Counted from the stretch's first letter, positions 25,323 to 32,006 are shown. The stretch is 32,006 nt of DNA from an uncultured Clostridia bacterium (GCA_945871105.1 CAMBUO010000014.1:1-32006), one strand, 5' to 3'. Notes: generated by a model from the sequence alone, not told the origin. Translations and numbers: made by a program.

Positions 25323-25934
25323 ATGACCCTTTATGATTTATTAGAAATGCTTAGAATGAGTGAAGAATATGATGAATTAACAAAAGTTTTAATTAATTTA
25401 GATTCTTGTTTAGAATATTTACATAATCATGGTTATTGTATTTATGATTTTAATCCCAAAAAAATAATATTAGAAAATGGAAAATTAACTTTAAATTCTT
25501 TTAAATCAGTTATTAACGATATAGGTGTTTATCAAAATAGTAAGGAAATTAATATTTTTCAAAATTGTAAAATTGGCTTAACTAGTTATAATAATATGCC
25601 AATTGATGCAAACATGAATCAAGATCATTATAATTTTATAAGAGAAAATATTAATAAATTAAATAATAATGTTCCTGAAGAAATATTTGAATATTATGAA
25701 GAAGTATTTTTAAATTCTAATTTAGATTATTTAAATAATTATTTAGTTAAAAAAAGACAAGAAGCAGTTAGTAATCAAAATACTAATGTTAGAAGAAAGA
25801 CTTTAGCAACAGATATTGGTCGGTCTTTTGCAAATAATGATGATAATGCTTATGTTAAAGTATTATTTATACCAACTTTAATTACTTTTACCTATTTATT
25901 GGGATTATTTATGTATACATTTATATTTAAATAG
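25323..25934 (+). CDS. kinase-C-lobe-like tail-anchored protein (unknown)
   Basis: The function of this 203-residue protein is unknown. Residues 19-62 read like the middle of a Ser/Thr kinase C-lobe: a helix ending in YLHNHGY, then a catalytic-loop-like YDFNPKKIIL and a short ENGKLTLNSF strand pair where kinases have the metal-binding DFG. The ATP-binding N-lobe is absent and catalytic Asp/Asn are not clearly conserved, so if related it would be a pseudokinase fragment. A single hydrophobic helix at about 178-201 near the C-terminus suggests tail anchoring. ATG 25323 follows a GGAGGTG site (25313-25319). The next gene starts 15 bp downstream. Confidence 0.6.
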   Translation: MTLYDLLEMLRMSEEYDELTKVLINLDSCLEYLHNHGYCIYDFNPKKIILENGKLTLNSFKSVINDIGVYQNSKEINIFQNCKIGLTSYNNMPIDANMNQDHYNFIRENINKLNNNVPEEIFEYYEEVFLNSNLDYLNNYLVKKRQEAVSNQNTNVRRKTLATDIGRSFANNDDNAYVKVLFIPTLITFTYLLGLFMYTFIFK

Positions 25935-25949
25935 AAGAAAGGAAATATT

Positions 25950-27716
25950 ATGAAAAATATATTTGAATTAACCGAAACAGATAAAATGGTTGATGAATAT
26001 AAAAAATTAAAAAAGCAAATAGAAGAATTAGAAAAGCAAACTGAAGATTTAATGTTAGTTGATACTAATGAAGAAATAACTGAATTAAATAAAAAAATAT
26101 CTTTACTTAATTCAAAGTTAGCGGTTATGCCTAAATTTTCTTTTTTTACTAAAATAATAAAAAGAAAAGAATATTTAAATTATAAAAATTTATCTTTAGA
26201 ATTAGAAAACTTAAAGAAAGAATTAACTAAGGCTAAAGAAACGTTAAATGAAAATAAAAAAACACAATTAAAAACTTTAGAAGAAGAAATTAAAACTTTT
26301 TCAAAAAGAATTAATGAAATATTTCTTATAGCTGAAAAATCAATTCGTGATAAGACTCAAGCAACAATAAGAGATTTTAAAAAACAAGTAACATATGATG
26401 AAAATGGAATACCGATAATAGATGATAGTCTTCCAGAAAAATTTAAAGATGAATTTGTTGATTTAAATTTTGATGCCGAAACATTTTCTTTGGATGATAT
26501 AGCTTTGGTTCATACAACCGATTATTTTCCAGAAAATCATGTTATTAAGACTCCAAAAGATGCAAAAGTATTATATAGAGGTGAATATGCTGCCCCATTA
26601 GTTATTAATGGAAAAGATGCAAATGGAAATTCTTATTCTCATAGAAATACGGTTCATTTTGCCTTAAATGGTTTAGTAAGTAGTCATTCTTATGGAGATT
26701 TTAGTAATCGTAAATTCATAATTATAGAGCCGATGAAATATCATATGGATACAATACATTGTGTAAGACCAGAAGATACTTGGACTAAGGGATCAGTTAA
26801 ATTATCAGATGATGCTATTATTTTAGTATGTGAAGATGAATACAATAATTTAAGTCAAGAAATGTTAAAGGAATATAATGTTATAAAATTTTGTGGAGAT
26901 GAAGAAAAAGTTGTTGAAAAAATATTATTAATTTTAGGATATAAACCTCAAGGTATTGGTATGTGGAATTGGACAAATAATTCACGTAATAATGGAAAAA
27001 ATGATGACATACTATATAAATATATACAAAAAAATTATCCAGAAAAATTACAAATGTCTCATTCTGGTTCAGTTGAGGCTGAAGTTGAAAAAAATTTAGT
27101 TTTACGTGATAGGTTAATAAGTGCTATAAGAAACGAAAACGTTTTAACTATTAATGGTTTAAATATTTCTTATGAAGAATTAATTGTAATGATGAAATAT
27201 ATGGAAGAGTATAGAAAACAAAAAAAGTCAACGATAATACAAGATTTTGGAATAAGAGTAAAAGAAAATAATGTTTATTTATTAGATGATGATAGTATAA
27301 TTGAATCTTATAAAAGTGACTTTGATTTAGGAATAGTAAATGAGGTAGAAAAAATTATAAATTTATATGAAACTATTATGCCTTATTTAACGATGCGAAA
27401 AAAAGTTTTATCTTATTTACTTGGTGAAACATTTGATGGAACCAACAATATACCTCTTACTTCAGACATGGTTGCTAAGATGTATCAATGTAAGAATTTA
27501 AGCCATTTAAATATTAGAGATTTCCTTAATAATTATGGTATTCGAAAATTAGATAATCTTAATTATCAAATACTTAGTGATTCAGAAACTATCAGACAAT
27601 ATGATAAAATAGACGATGAATTTTGTAAAGAATTTGAAGAATTAATCACTAACACTAAATCTAGGAGATGGTTCCTATATGATGATGATATCGAGGAAAT
27701 AGAGTACTATAGATAA
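25950..27716 (+). CDS. coiled-coil protein of unknown function, 588 aa
   Basis: I do not recognise this family. Residues 1-150 are highly charged with heptad-like Leu/Ile (two coiled-coil stretches around a short hydrophobic break near 72-85). A globular region at about 165-330 begins LVHTTDYFP and contains SHRNTVHFALNG, SSHSYGDF, IIIEPMKYH and CVRPEDTWTKG, a motif set with several conserved-looking His, Arg, Ser and Glu that could be an active site. The C-terminal 250 residues are mixed helical. No membrane segment or signal is seen. An AAAGGAAAT ribosome site precedes the ATG, and the gene follows the tail-anchored kinase-like gene closely, implying an operon. Confidence 0.6.
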   Translation: MKNIFELTETDKMVDEYKKLKKQIEELEKQTEDLMLVDTNEEITELNKKISLLNSKLAVMPKFSFFTKIIKRKEYLNYKNLSLELENLKKELTKAKETLNENKKTQLKTLEEEIKTFSKRINEIFLIAEKSIRDKTQATIRDFKKQVTYDENGIPIIDDSLPEKFKDEFVDLNFDAETFSLDDIALVHTTDYFPENHVIKTPKDAKVLYRGEYAAPLVINGKDANGNSYSHRNTVHFALNGLVSSHSYGDFSNRKFIIIEPMKYHMDTIHCVRPEDTWTKGSVKLSDDAIILVCEDEYNNLSQEMLKEYNVIKFCGDEEKVVEKILLILGYKPQGIGMWNWTNNSRNNGKNDDILYKYIQKNYPEKLQMSHSGSVEAEVEKNLVLRDRLISAIRNENVLTINGLNISYEELIVMMKYMEEYRKQKKSTIIQDFGIRVKENNVYLLDDDSIIESYKSDFDLGIVNEVEKIINLYETIMPYLTMRKKVLSYLLGETFDGTNNIPLTSDMVAKMYQCKNLSHLNIRDFLNNYGIRKLDNLNYQILSDSETIRQYDKIDDEFCKEFEELITNTKSRRWFLYDDDIEEIEYYR

Positions 27717-27846
27717 ATGTTTAGAAGCAAATTTCTTTCATTTCTATAATTTCTATATTTAAATTTCTTCCAATTTCCTTTTTTCCAAATAACATTTATA
27801 TTTACTGTTTTTATTCTGATATTGCTTTGTTTTTAAATAAAAACAC

Positions 27847-27875
27847 TTGATTTTTCTTGAATTATATGCTATTTT
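27847..27875 (+). promoter_or_regulatory. promoter of secE-nusG
   Basis: TTGATT (27847-27852), 17 nt, TATTTT (27870-27875) preceded by TGC (extended -10). The region just upstream (GTTTTTA/TAAAAAC palindrome, 27829-27844) closely resembles that upstream of the rplK promoter. Confidence 0.55.
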
Positions 27876-27917
27876 ATATTCATGAAACACGTAAGTGTTT
27901 TTTATTTAGGAGAATAT

Positions 27918-28127
27918 ATGAAAAAGAATACTAAGAAAGAAAGTAAAAAAGTAGTAAAAAAAGATAATTTGTTTGTGCAAATTAAAAAAGAAATGAGTAA
28001 AGTACATTTTCCAAATAAAACAGATATGATTAAGTATAGTGTAGCAACTATAAGTTTTGTTATCTTTTTTGGAATTTATTTTTATTTAATTCAACTAGTA
28101 ATGGCATTTATTAAATCAATTATATAA
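27918..28127 (+). CDS. secE: preprotein translocase subunit SecE
   Basis: SecE is the essential small subunit of the SecYEG channel. The 69-residue protein has a basic cytosolic N-terminus, the conserved amphipathic segment IKKEMSKVHFPNKTDMIKYS (24-43) and one membrane helix (about 44-66), the single-span form usual in Firmicutes. ATG 27918 follows an AGGAGAA site. An in-frame ATG at 27882 sits at the predicted transcription start in an AAACAC/GTGTTT hairpin (27884-27899) and is rejected. No rpmG was found upstream, where many Bacilli carry it. Confidence 0.93.
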   Translation: MKKNTKKESKKVVKKDNLFVQIKKEMSKVHFPNKTDMIKYSVATISFVIFFGIYFYLIQLVMAFIKSII

Positions 28128-28140
28128 TAAGGTGGAAGTT

Positions 28141-28677
28141 ATGGAAGAAAAACAATGGTATGTAGTAAATACTTATTCAGGGCATGAAAATAAAGTTAAA
28201 GAAAAATTAGAGATGCGTGCTGAATCTATGGATATGAAAGATTATATTTATCGAGTAATAGTTCCAGAAGAAAAAGTTATTGAAGAAAAAGATGGTGTTA
28301 AAAAAGAAAAAGTTAGAAAATTATTTCCAGGTTATATCTTAGTAGAAATGGTTATGAGTGATGAAGCTTGGTTTGTGGTTAGAAATACCCCTGGTGTAAC
28401 AGGATTTATTGGATCAAGTGGTAAAGGAGCTAAACCTACTCCACTTCAACCATATGAAGTAGATAATCTATTAAATAGTATGGATATGGAAAGAATTGAT
28501 ATTAAAAATGATCTAGCTATTGGTGATCAAATTAAAATTATTGAAGGACCATTTGCTGGTATGTTTGGAAAAATAGAATCTATTGATGAAGAAAACAAAC
28601 AAGTAAATGCTCTTGTTGATTTATTTGGTAAAGAAACAACCATTGAATGTGAAGTAAATCAAATTAAAAAGGCGTAA
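28141..28677 (+). CDS. nusG: transcription termination/antitermination protein NusG
   Basis: NusG is an elongation factor that binds RNA polymerase and stimulates pausing or termination in Firmicutes. The 178-residue protein has the NGN domain (QWYVVNTYSGHE at the start, then PGYILVEM and NTPGVTGFIGS) and a C-terminal KOW domain (GDQIKIIEGPFAGMFGKI). ATG 28141 follows AAGGTGG; an in-frame GTG at 28132 overlaps that ribosome site. It lies 13 bp after secE in the conserved secE-nusG order and 1 bp before an unexpected kinase-like gene. Confidence 0.97.
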   Translation: MEEKQWYVVNTYSGHENKVKEKLEMRAESMDMKDYIYRVIVPEEKVIEEKDGVKKEKVRKLFPGYILVEMVMSDEAWFVVRNTPGVTGFIGSSGKGAKPTPLQPYEVDNLLNSMDMERIDIKNDLAIGDQIKIIEGPFAGMFGKIESIDEENKQVNALVDLFGKETTIECEVNQIKKA

Positions 28678-28678
28678 T

Positions 28679-29380
28679 ATGGGTAAAGTTTTGGTTGATG
28701 ATCATGACGTCGAAGCTATTCGTTTTGGAAGAAAAATAGGCGTTGGTAAAGAAGGAACTTGTTATTTTTCGGAAGAAGATAATCAAGTAGTTAAAATTTA
28801 TCATATGTATTTACCAAGAAGAAAAGTTTACTTTGAAAACTTAAGTGATAATAATATAACGTTTCCTAATGACACTTTATTTGATATGGAAACCGGATTA
28901 ATTGCAGGTTACACTATGGATTATTTATCAGGAATAAAGTTACTTGATGGCTTCTCTAAAAAATTAGAAATTCAAAAGTTAAAAAAAGCTTATCTTGTTA
29001 TAAGAGAAAAACTAAAAGAATATAATGATATCTATATGGATGATTTAGTGTTAGAAAATATATTATTTGATTATCAACGTAATATATTTAACTTAATAGA
29101 TACAAGTCGTTGGTATCCTTGTTTTGATTCTTATCGGGAAAATTTAAAACTACTTGATGGAGCTTTAGCTCATGCTCTTTGTTATAATCATCTTTATTGG
29201 TTAAAAGAAAATTTTGCTGTAAGCAAAGAATTATTAAAATTATATCAATCTTATCAAGATTATCAGTTTATCCCTTTTTTGGAATTATTAGAAATGTCTG
29301 AAGAAGAAATAAAACAAAAAACGGGTATTAAACCGGGTATAATTGGTGATTTAAGTCCAAAAGTATATAAAAAGAATTAA
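28679..29380 (+). CDS. protein-kinase-fold protein between nusG and rplK
   Basis: The 233-residue protein looks like a compact kinase-fold protein. A glycine-rich loop IGVGKEGTCY (20-29) is followed by VVKIY with Lys39 in the ATP-lysine position, a hinge-like GYTMDYLSG, a catalytic-loop-like YMDDLVLENILFD (119-131) in which Asp121/122 and Asn127 could act, and LIDTSRW (139-145) where kinases have DFG. It lacks the canonical HRD and DFG words and the usual larger C-lobe, so activity on protein, small molecule or nothing is open. An AAGGCG site lies just before the ATG, one base after the nusG stop, so translation is coupled to nusG. Confidence 0.7.
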   Translation: MGKVLVDDHDVEAIRFGRKIGVGKEGTCYFSEEDNQVVKIYHMYLPRRKVYFENLSDNNITFPNDTLFDMETGLIAGYTMDYLSGIKLLDGFSKKLEIQKLKKAYLVIREKLKEYNDIYMDDLVLENILFDYQRNIFNLIDTSRWYPCFDSYRENLKLLDGALAHALCYNHLYWLKENFAVSKELLKLYQSYQDYQFIPFLELLEMSEEEIKQKTGIKPGIIGDLSPKVYKKN

Positions 29381-29406
29381 AATAAGGTATTTAAATAAAA
29401 AAATAC

Positions 29407-29435
29407 TTGATTTTTAAAATAAAAAATGATATTAT
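29407..29435 (+). promoter_or_regulatory. promoter of rplK-rplA
   Basis: TTGATT (29407-29412), 17 nt, TATTAT (29430-29435) preceded by TGA (extended -10). A weak hairpin (GTATTT 29387-29392 / AAATAC 29401-29406) just upstream may end the nusG transcript. Confidence 0.65.
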
Positions 29436-29441
29436 CATATC

Positions 29442-29577
29442 GCTATATTGTTTTATAGTTAACTAATGTTTAGTTAAAGTTAGTGGGAGGCAAATGTCTT
29501 AACTTATAGTTGCGGACAAAGTTAGCTATTTGGACCACTCACGAAAAAAAACAAAAATATGAAAGGATGTGTTTTTC
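29442..29577 (+). promoter_or_regulatory. structured leader of rplK (putative ribosomal-protein binding site)
   Basis: The leader of about 136 nt contains AGTGG (29482-29486) pairing with CCACT (29535-29539), enclosing TGTC/GACA and AACT/AGTT helices, with a GGGAGGC purine stretch in the left arm. Firmicute rplK leaders typically carry a GTGGGAGG...CCAC element, thought to be the site for autoregulation by L1 (recalled knowledge). Binding is inferred, not shown. Confidence 0.5.
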
Positions 29578-30000
29578 GTGGCAAAAGAAGTTGTAAAGAA
29601 AATTAAGTTAGCAATTCAAGCAGGAAAAGCTACACCTGCTCCACCAGTTGGAACAGTTTTAGGACCTGCTGGTATTAACTTACAAGATTTTTGTAGTAAG
29701 TATAATGATGCAACAAGAGACAAGATGGGAGATATTGCACCAGTTGAAATTACTATTTATGATGATAGAAGTTTCGATTTTGTTGTTAAAACCCCACCTA
29801 CAGCATTTTTAATTAAAAAATATGCTAAAGTACAAAAAGGTTCAGTTAAAGGAAGCAAAGAATTTGTTGGTTCTATAACTGAAGAACAAGTTAAAGAAAT
29901 TGCTACTATAAAATTACCAGATTTAAATGCATATGATCTAGAAGCAGCTATTAAAACTGTTAAAGGTACAGCACTTAATATGGGAATAGAAGTTAAATAA
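29578..30000 (+). CDS. rplK: 50S ribosomal protein L11
   Basis: L11 forms the stalk base and GTPase-associated centre with 23S rRNA helices 43-44. The 140-residue protein has the typical IKLAIQAGKATPAPPVGTVLG opening (proline switch region) and the C-terminal RNA-binding domain ending KGTALNMGIEVK. A GTG at 29578 is taken as the start: it gives the family N-terminus (M)AKEVVKKIK and lies about 10 nt from GAAAGGA (29561-29567). Another in-frame GTG at 29569 is too close to that site. Confidence 0.96.
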   Translation: MAKEVVKKIKLAIQAGKATPAPPVGTVLGPAGINLQDFCSKYNDATRDKMGDIAPVEITIYDDRSFDFVVKTPPTAFLIKKYAKVQKGSVKGSKEFVGSITEEQVKEIATIKLPDLNAYDLEAAIKTVKGTALNMGIEVK

Positions 30001-30068
30001 TAATTAAAAATCATATAGGTCTAACCTATGTGGAAGGATTAGTCCGCTAAAACCACAAGGAGGTAAAA
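30001..30068 (+). promoter_or_regulatory. rplA intergenic regulatory element (putative L1 site)
   Basis: TGTGG (30029-30033) can pair with CCACA (30053-30057), enclosing a GGA/TCC hairpin (30036-30045), just before an AAGGAGG ribosome site. The left arm alternatively pairs in a 9-bp hairpin (30012-30020 with 30024-30032, one G-U pair). The layout matches the rplK-rplA spacer I recall from Bacilli. L1 binding is inferred. Confidence 0.45.
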
Positions 30069-30767
30069 ATGAAAAAAAGAGGAAAAAGATATAATGAAGC
30101 TTTATCAAAAATTGATAAAACAAAATTATATTCAAAAGAAGAAGCAGTTAGTTTAGTAAAAGAAACTTCTAATAGTAAATTTGATTCTACTATTGAAGTT
30201 GCTATGTATTTAAATTTAGATACTAAAAAAGCTGATCAACAATTAAGAGGTGCAGTTGTTCTTCCAAATGGAACTGGTAAAACAAAAAAAGTTTTAGTAA
30301 TTGCTAGAGGAGATGCTGCTAAAGCTGCTAAAGAAGCTGGAGCTGATTATGTTGGTGATGTTGATATGGTAGAAAAAATCGAAAAAGAAAACTGGTTTGA
30401 TTTTGATACTTTAATTGCTACACCTGATACAATGCCACTTCTTGGTAAATTAGGACGTGTTTTAGGACCAAAAGGTTTAATGCCAAACCCAAAAACAGGT
30501 ACTGTTACTACTGATGTTGTAAAAGCTATTAATGATGTTAAATCAGGACGTGTTGAATATAGAACTGATAGTTTTGGAAATGTTCATGGTATTATTGGTA
30601 AATCTAGTTTTGATACTGATAAACTATTAGAAAATTTAAATACATTTGTTAGTACTATTCTAAAATTAAAACCTGCAACTGTTAAAGGTGATTATGTTAA
30701 AAATATTAGCATTTCATCTACTCAAGGTCCTGGAATTAAATTAAATATTAATTCATTTGACAAATAA
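30069..30767 (+). CDS. rplA: 50S ribosomal protein L1
   Basis: L1 forms the mobile stalk at the ribosomal E site and is a classic autoregulator of its operon. The 232-residue protein has the usual N-terminal helix ([16 protein letters not shown]), the inserted domain with [39 protein letters not shown] and a C-terminal return strand. Length is normal. AAGGAGG precedes the ATG. The final codons contain the -35 box of the rplJ promoter. Confidence 0.97.
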   Translation: MKKRGKRYNEALSKIDKTKLYSKEEAVSLVKETSNSKFDSTIEVAMYLNLDTKKADQQLRGAVVLPNGTGKTKKVLVIARGDAAKAAKEAGADYVGDVDMVEKIEKENWFDFDTLIATPDTMPLLGKLGRVLGPKGLMPNPKTGTVTTDVVKAINDVKSGRVEYRTDSFGNVHGIIGKSSFDTDKLLENLNTFVSTILKLKPATVKGDYVKNISISSTQGPGIKLNINSFDK

Positions 30768-30784
30768 GAAAAAAATGTTATAAT
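30757..30784 (+). promoter_or_regulatory. consensus promoter of rplJ-rplL inside the end of rplA
   Basis: A perfect TTGACA (30757-30762) and perfect TATAAT (30779-30784), 16 nt apart, with TGT before the -10. The -35 spans the last codons of rplA. It is the best promoter in the window. Confidence 0.85.
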
Positions 30785-30790
30785 AATGTA

Positions 30791-30914
30791 GTTTATTAAG
30801 TGAACCGAAGACAGTAGGTATAAAAATAAATCCTACCGAGGACTATTAATCTTTTATTAAGAGTCCTTCTGGACTCTTTTGTTTACTTGTTAAAAAAACT
30901 AAAAGGAGGAAAAG
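30791..30914 (+). promoter_or_regulatory. L10 leader of rplJ-rplL with attenuator
   Basis: The leader contains AACCGAAGACAGTAGG, then CCTACCGAGGAC, the conserved kink-turn-like core of the L10 leader, which is bound by the L10(L12)4 complex. An antiterminator GGACT-TTAAT / ATTAA-AGTCC (30840-30866) competes for the same AGTCC bases with the terminator AAGAGTCC / GGACTCTT (30859-30878), which is followed by a T-rich stretch. Repressor binding upstream is expected to favour the terminator, matching attenuation of rplJL described in Bacillus. Confidence 0.85.
30859..30885 (+). terminator. attenuator terminator of the L10 leader
   Basis: An 8-bp stem (30859-30866 with 30871-30878), TTCT loop, then TTGTTT. 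It is mutually exclusive with the 30840-30866 hairpin. Confidence 0.8.
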
Positions 30915-31415
30915 ATGGCAAATCCTAAGATATTAGAACAAAAACAACTAGTAATTGATGAAATTAAAGAAAAAGTTGAAAAATCTAATGGTGTTGTTTT
31001 ATTTGATTATCGTGGTTTAACTGATGCTGAAATTAAAGAATTAAAGCATGCTCTAAAAGATGTAAATAGTGAATATAAAGTTTATAAAAATACTTTAATT
31101 CAAAGAGCACTTAATGATTTAAATATTGATCTTGATGAATATTTAAATGGCCCAAGTGCAGTTGCTTTTAGTGAAGATCAAATAGCTCCAATTAAAGTAT
31201 TAGCAAATTTTATGAAAAAACATAAAGCTGTTACTTTAAAAGTTGGATTAGTTGATGGTAATAAAACTACGGAAGAAGAATTAAAACAACTTGCAACTAT
31301 ACCTTCAAGAGAAGGATTACTTACAATGCTTGCAGGTGGTATGCTTGCAATACCAAAAGATTTGGCAATATGTTTAGATTTATATTCTAAACAATTAGAA
31401 GAAAATAATAATTAA
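30915..31415 (+). CDS. rplJ: 50S ribosomal protein L10
   Basis: L10 anchors L7/L12 dimers to the ribosome. The 166-residue protein has the family opening with VVLFDYRGLTDAEIKELK, the YKVYKNTLIQRAL block and PSAVAF, and a helical C-terminal tail for L12 binding. An AAAGGAGG ribosome site precedes the ATG. Expression is governed by the upstream L10 leader. Confidence 0.97.
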   Translation: MANPKILEQKQLVIDEIKEKVEKSNGVVLFDYRGLTDAEIKELKHALKDVNSEYKVYKNTLIQRALNDLNIDLDEYLNGPSAVAFSEDQIAPIKVLANFMKKHKAVTLKVGLVDGNKTTEEELKQLATIPSREGLLTMLAGGMLAIPKDLAICLDLYSKQLEENNN

Positions 31416-31433
31416 AATAGGGAGGAATTTAAA

Positions 31434-31802
31434 ATGGCAAAATTAACAAGAGATGAATTTATTAGTGCATTAAAAGAAATGAATTTATTAGAAATTAAAG
31501 AATTAGTAGATGCAATGAAAGAAGAATTTGGAGTAGATCCAAGTAGTGTAGCTGTTGCTGCACCAGTAGCTGCTGAAGCAGTTGATGAAGGACCAAAAAT
31601 GGTTACTGTTAACTTAGTAAATGCAGGAGCTGCTAAAGTTAATGTTATCAAAGTTATCAAAGAAATCACAGGATTAGGTTTAAAAGAATCTAAAGATATC
31701 GCTGATAATGGTGGTGCTGTTAAAGAAAATATTTCTGTCGATGAAGCTAATGAAATCAAAGCTAAATTAGAAGAAGCTGGCGCAGAAGTTGAAGTTAAAT
31801 AA
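31434..31802 (+). CDS. rplL: 50S ribosomal protein L7/L12
   Basis: L7/L12 is the multicopy acidic stalk protein that recruits translational GTPases. The 122-residue protein has the N-terminal dimerisation helices (about 1-35), an Ala/Val hinge (about 39-54) and the C-terminal domain with KVNVIKVIKEITGLGLKE and EEAGAEVEVK. GGGAGGAA precedes the ATG, 18 bp after rplJ. A strong terminator follows. Confidence 0.97.
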   Translation: MAKLTRDEFISALKEMNLLEIKELVDAMKEEFGVDPSSVAVAAPVAAEAVDEGPKMVTVNLVNAGAAKVNVIKVIKEITGLGLKESKDIADNGGAVKENISVDEANEIKAKLEEAGAEVEVK

Positions 31803-31813
31803 TTAAATTGCTG

Positions 31814-31842
31814 AAAAGATATAGTGTTATATCTTTTTTTTT
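31814..31842 (+). terminator. terminator after rplL
   Basis: A 10-bp perfect stem AAAAGATATA (31814-31823) / TATATCTTTT (31828-31837), GTGT loop, T-run to 31842. Confidence 0.88.
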
Positions 31843-31886
31843 GAATATTTATTAGTCAGGATAAAAACATGAAATTTTTTTGAGAG

Positions 31887-31930
31887 GTCAGTTAAATACA
31901 TATGTGATAAGGATTTAGCTGACTTTTTAT
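31887..31930 (+). terminator. second hairpin with T-tract at window end
   Basis: GTCAGTTAAAT (31887-31897) pairs with ATTTAGCTGAC (31913-31923), 11 bp with one G-U pair, followed by TTTTTAT. No gene lies between it and the rplL terminator. It could be a leader attenuator for the next gene (rpoB is expected after rplL in this order) or a short RNA. Confidence 0.5.
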
Positions 31931-32006
31931 TATAAAAATTTACTTTTTTAGGATAATGCTAAAAAACACATAATATTAACTAAATATTTTTCAAAATTAT
32001 AAGAAA

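Noticed and set aside
27884-27899. AAACACGTAAGTGTTT as a parS-like palindrome
   Set aside because: It lacks the central CACGTG and flanks of the parS consensus, lies at the secE transcription start and is better read as a small hairpin. No other parS or Noc-binding candidate was found by eye.
29757-30014. Minus-strand open frame inside rplK
   Set aside because: It is antisense to L11 and a shadow of its codon pattern.
31412-31759. Minus-strand open frame inside rplL
   Set aside because: It is antisense to L7/L12; its Ala/Ser/Thr-rich composition mirrors the sense hinge.

Overview
The window is very AT-rich (roughly a quarter G+C by eye) and reads as a chromosomal core region of a low-GC Firmicute in the Bacilli / Mollicutes-like lineage, most likely an uncultured RF39- or Erysipelotrichia-type gut bacterium (inference from gene order, base composition and protein style). 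Shine-Dalgarno sites are of the Bacillus type. UGA is a stop: ychF ends at TGA exactly where the family ends, and Trp is TGG, so this is the standard bacterial code and not the mycoplasma one. Almost every gene lies on the + strand.

Layout. 1-8118: tRNA-modification and ribosome genes (mnmE, mnmG, rsmG) interleaved with a small unknown gene, a divergent Mbeg1-like hydrolase and a paired M16 peptidase module (yfmF-yfmH type). 8203-11808: nucleoid and segregation genes noc, parA (soj) and parB (spo0J) in the classical order found near the Bacillus origin. Noc carries an Asn-rich insertion of about 330 residues and has no N-terminal membrane helix. 11815-15354: the par operon runs on into a DUF951 protein, an AbgT-family transporter, ychF and a membrane/zinc-ribbon protein, then a terminator. 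15450-17731: a minus-strand patch with a frameshifted small membrane gene, two unknown genes (one with a CFI-box-like Cys domain) and a YhcC-type radical SAM gene. 17845-22219: VanY-type carboxypeptidase, GH31 glycosidase, unknown membrane protein. 22248-25250: a leucine T-box (specifier CTT) reading into a small membrane gene and leuS. 25278-27716: two uncharacterised genes (kinase-C-lobe-like tail-anchored protein; coiled-coil protein). 27847-31842: secE, nusG, a kinase-like gene, rplK, rplA, an L10-type leader, rplJ and rplL, ending at a strong terminator. A final hairpin with a T-tract lies at 31887-31930.

How it works together. The housekeeping content is translation (leuS, ribosomal proteins, tRNA and rRNA modification), transcript elongation/export (nusG, secE) and chromosome partition. 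Regulation is unusually readable: a Leu T-box with an 11-bp terminator stem, an rplJL leader with mutually exclusive antiterminator and terminator hairpins, structured leaders ahead of rplK and rplA, and a recurrent extended -10 promoter word (TGTTATAAT).

No clear prophage, insertion sequence, CRISPR array or defence island was seen. The most interesting items are the modified Noc, the two kinase-like genes, the 25323-27716 gene pair and the interposed membrane gene under leucine T-box control. None of these can be called a new system from sequence alone.
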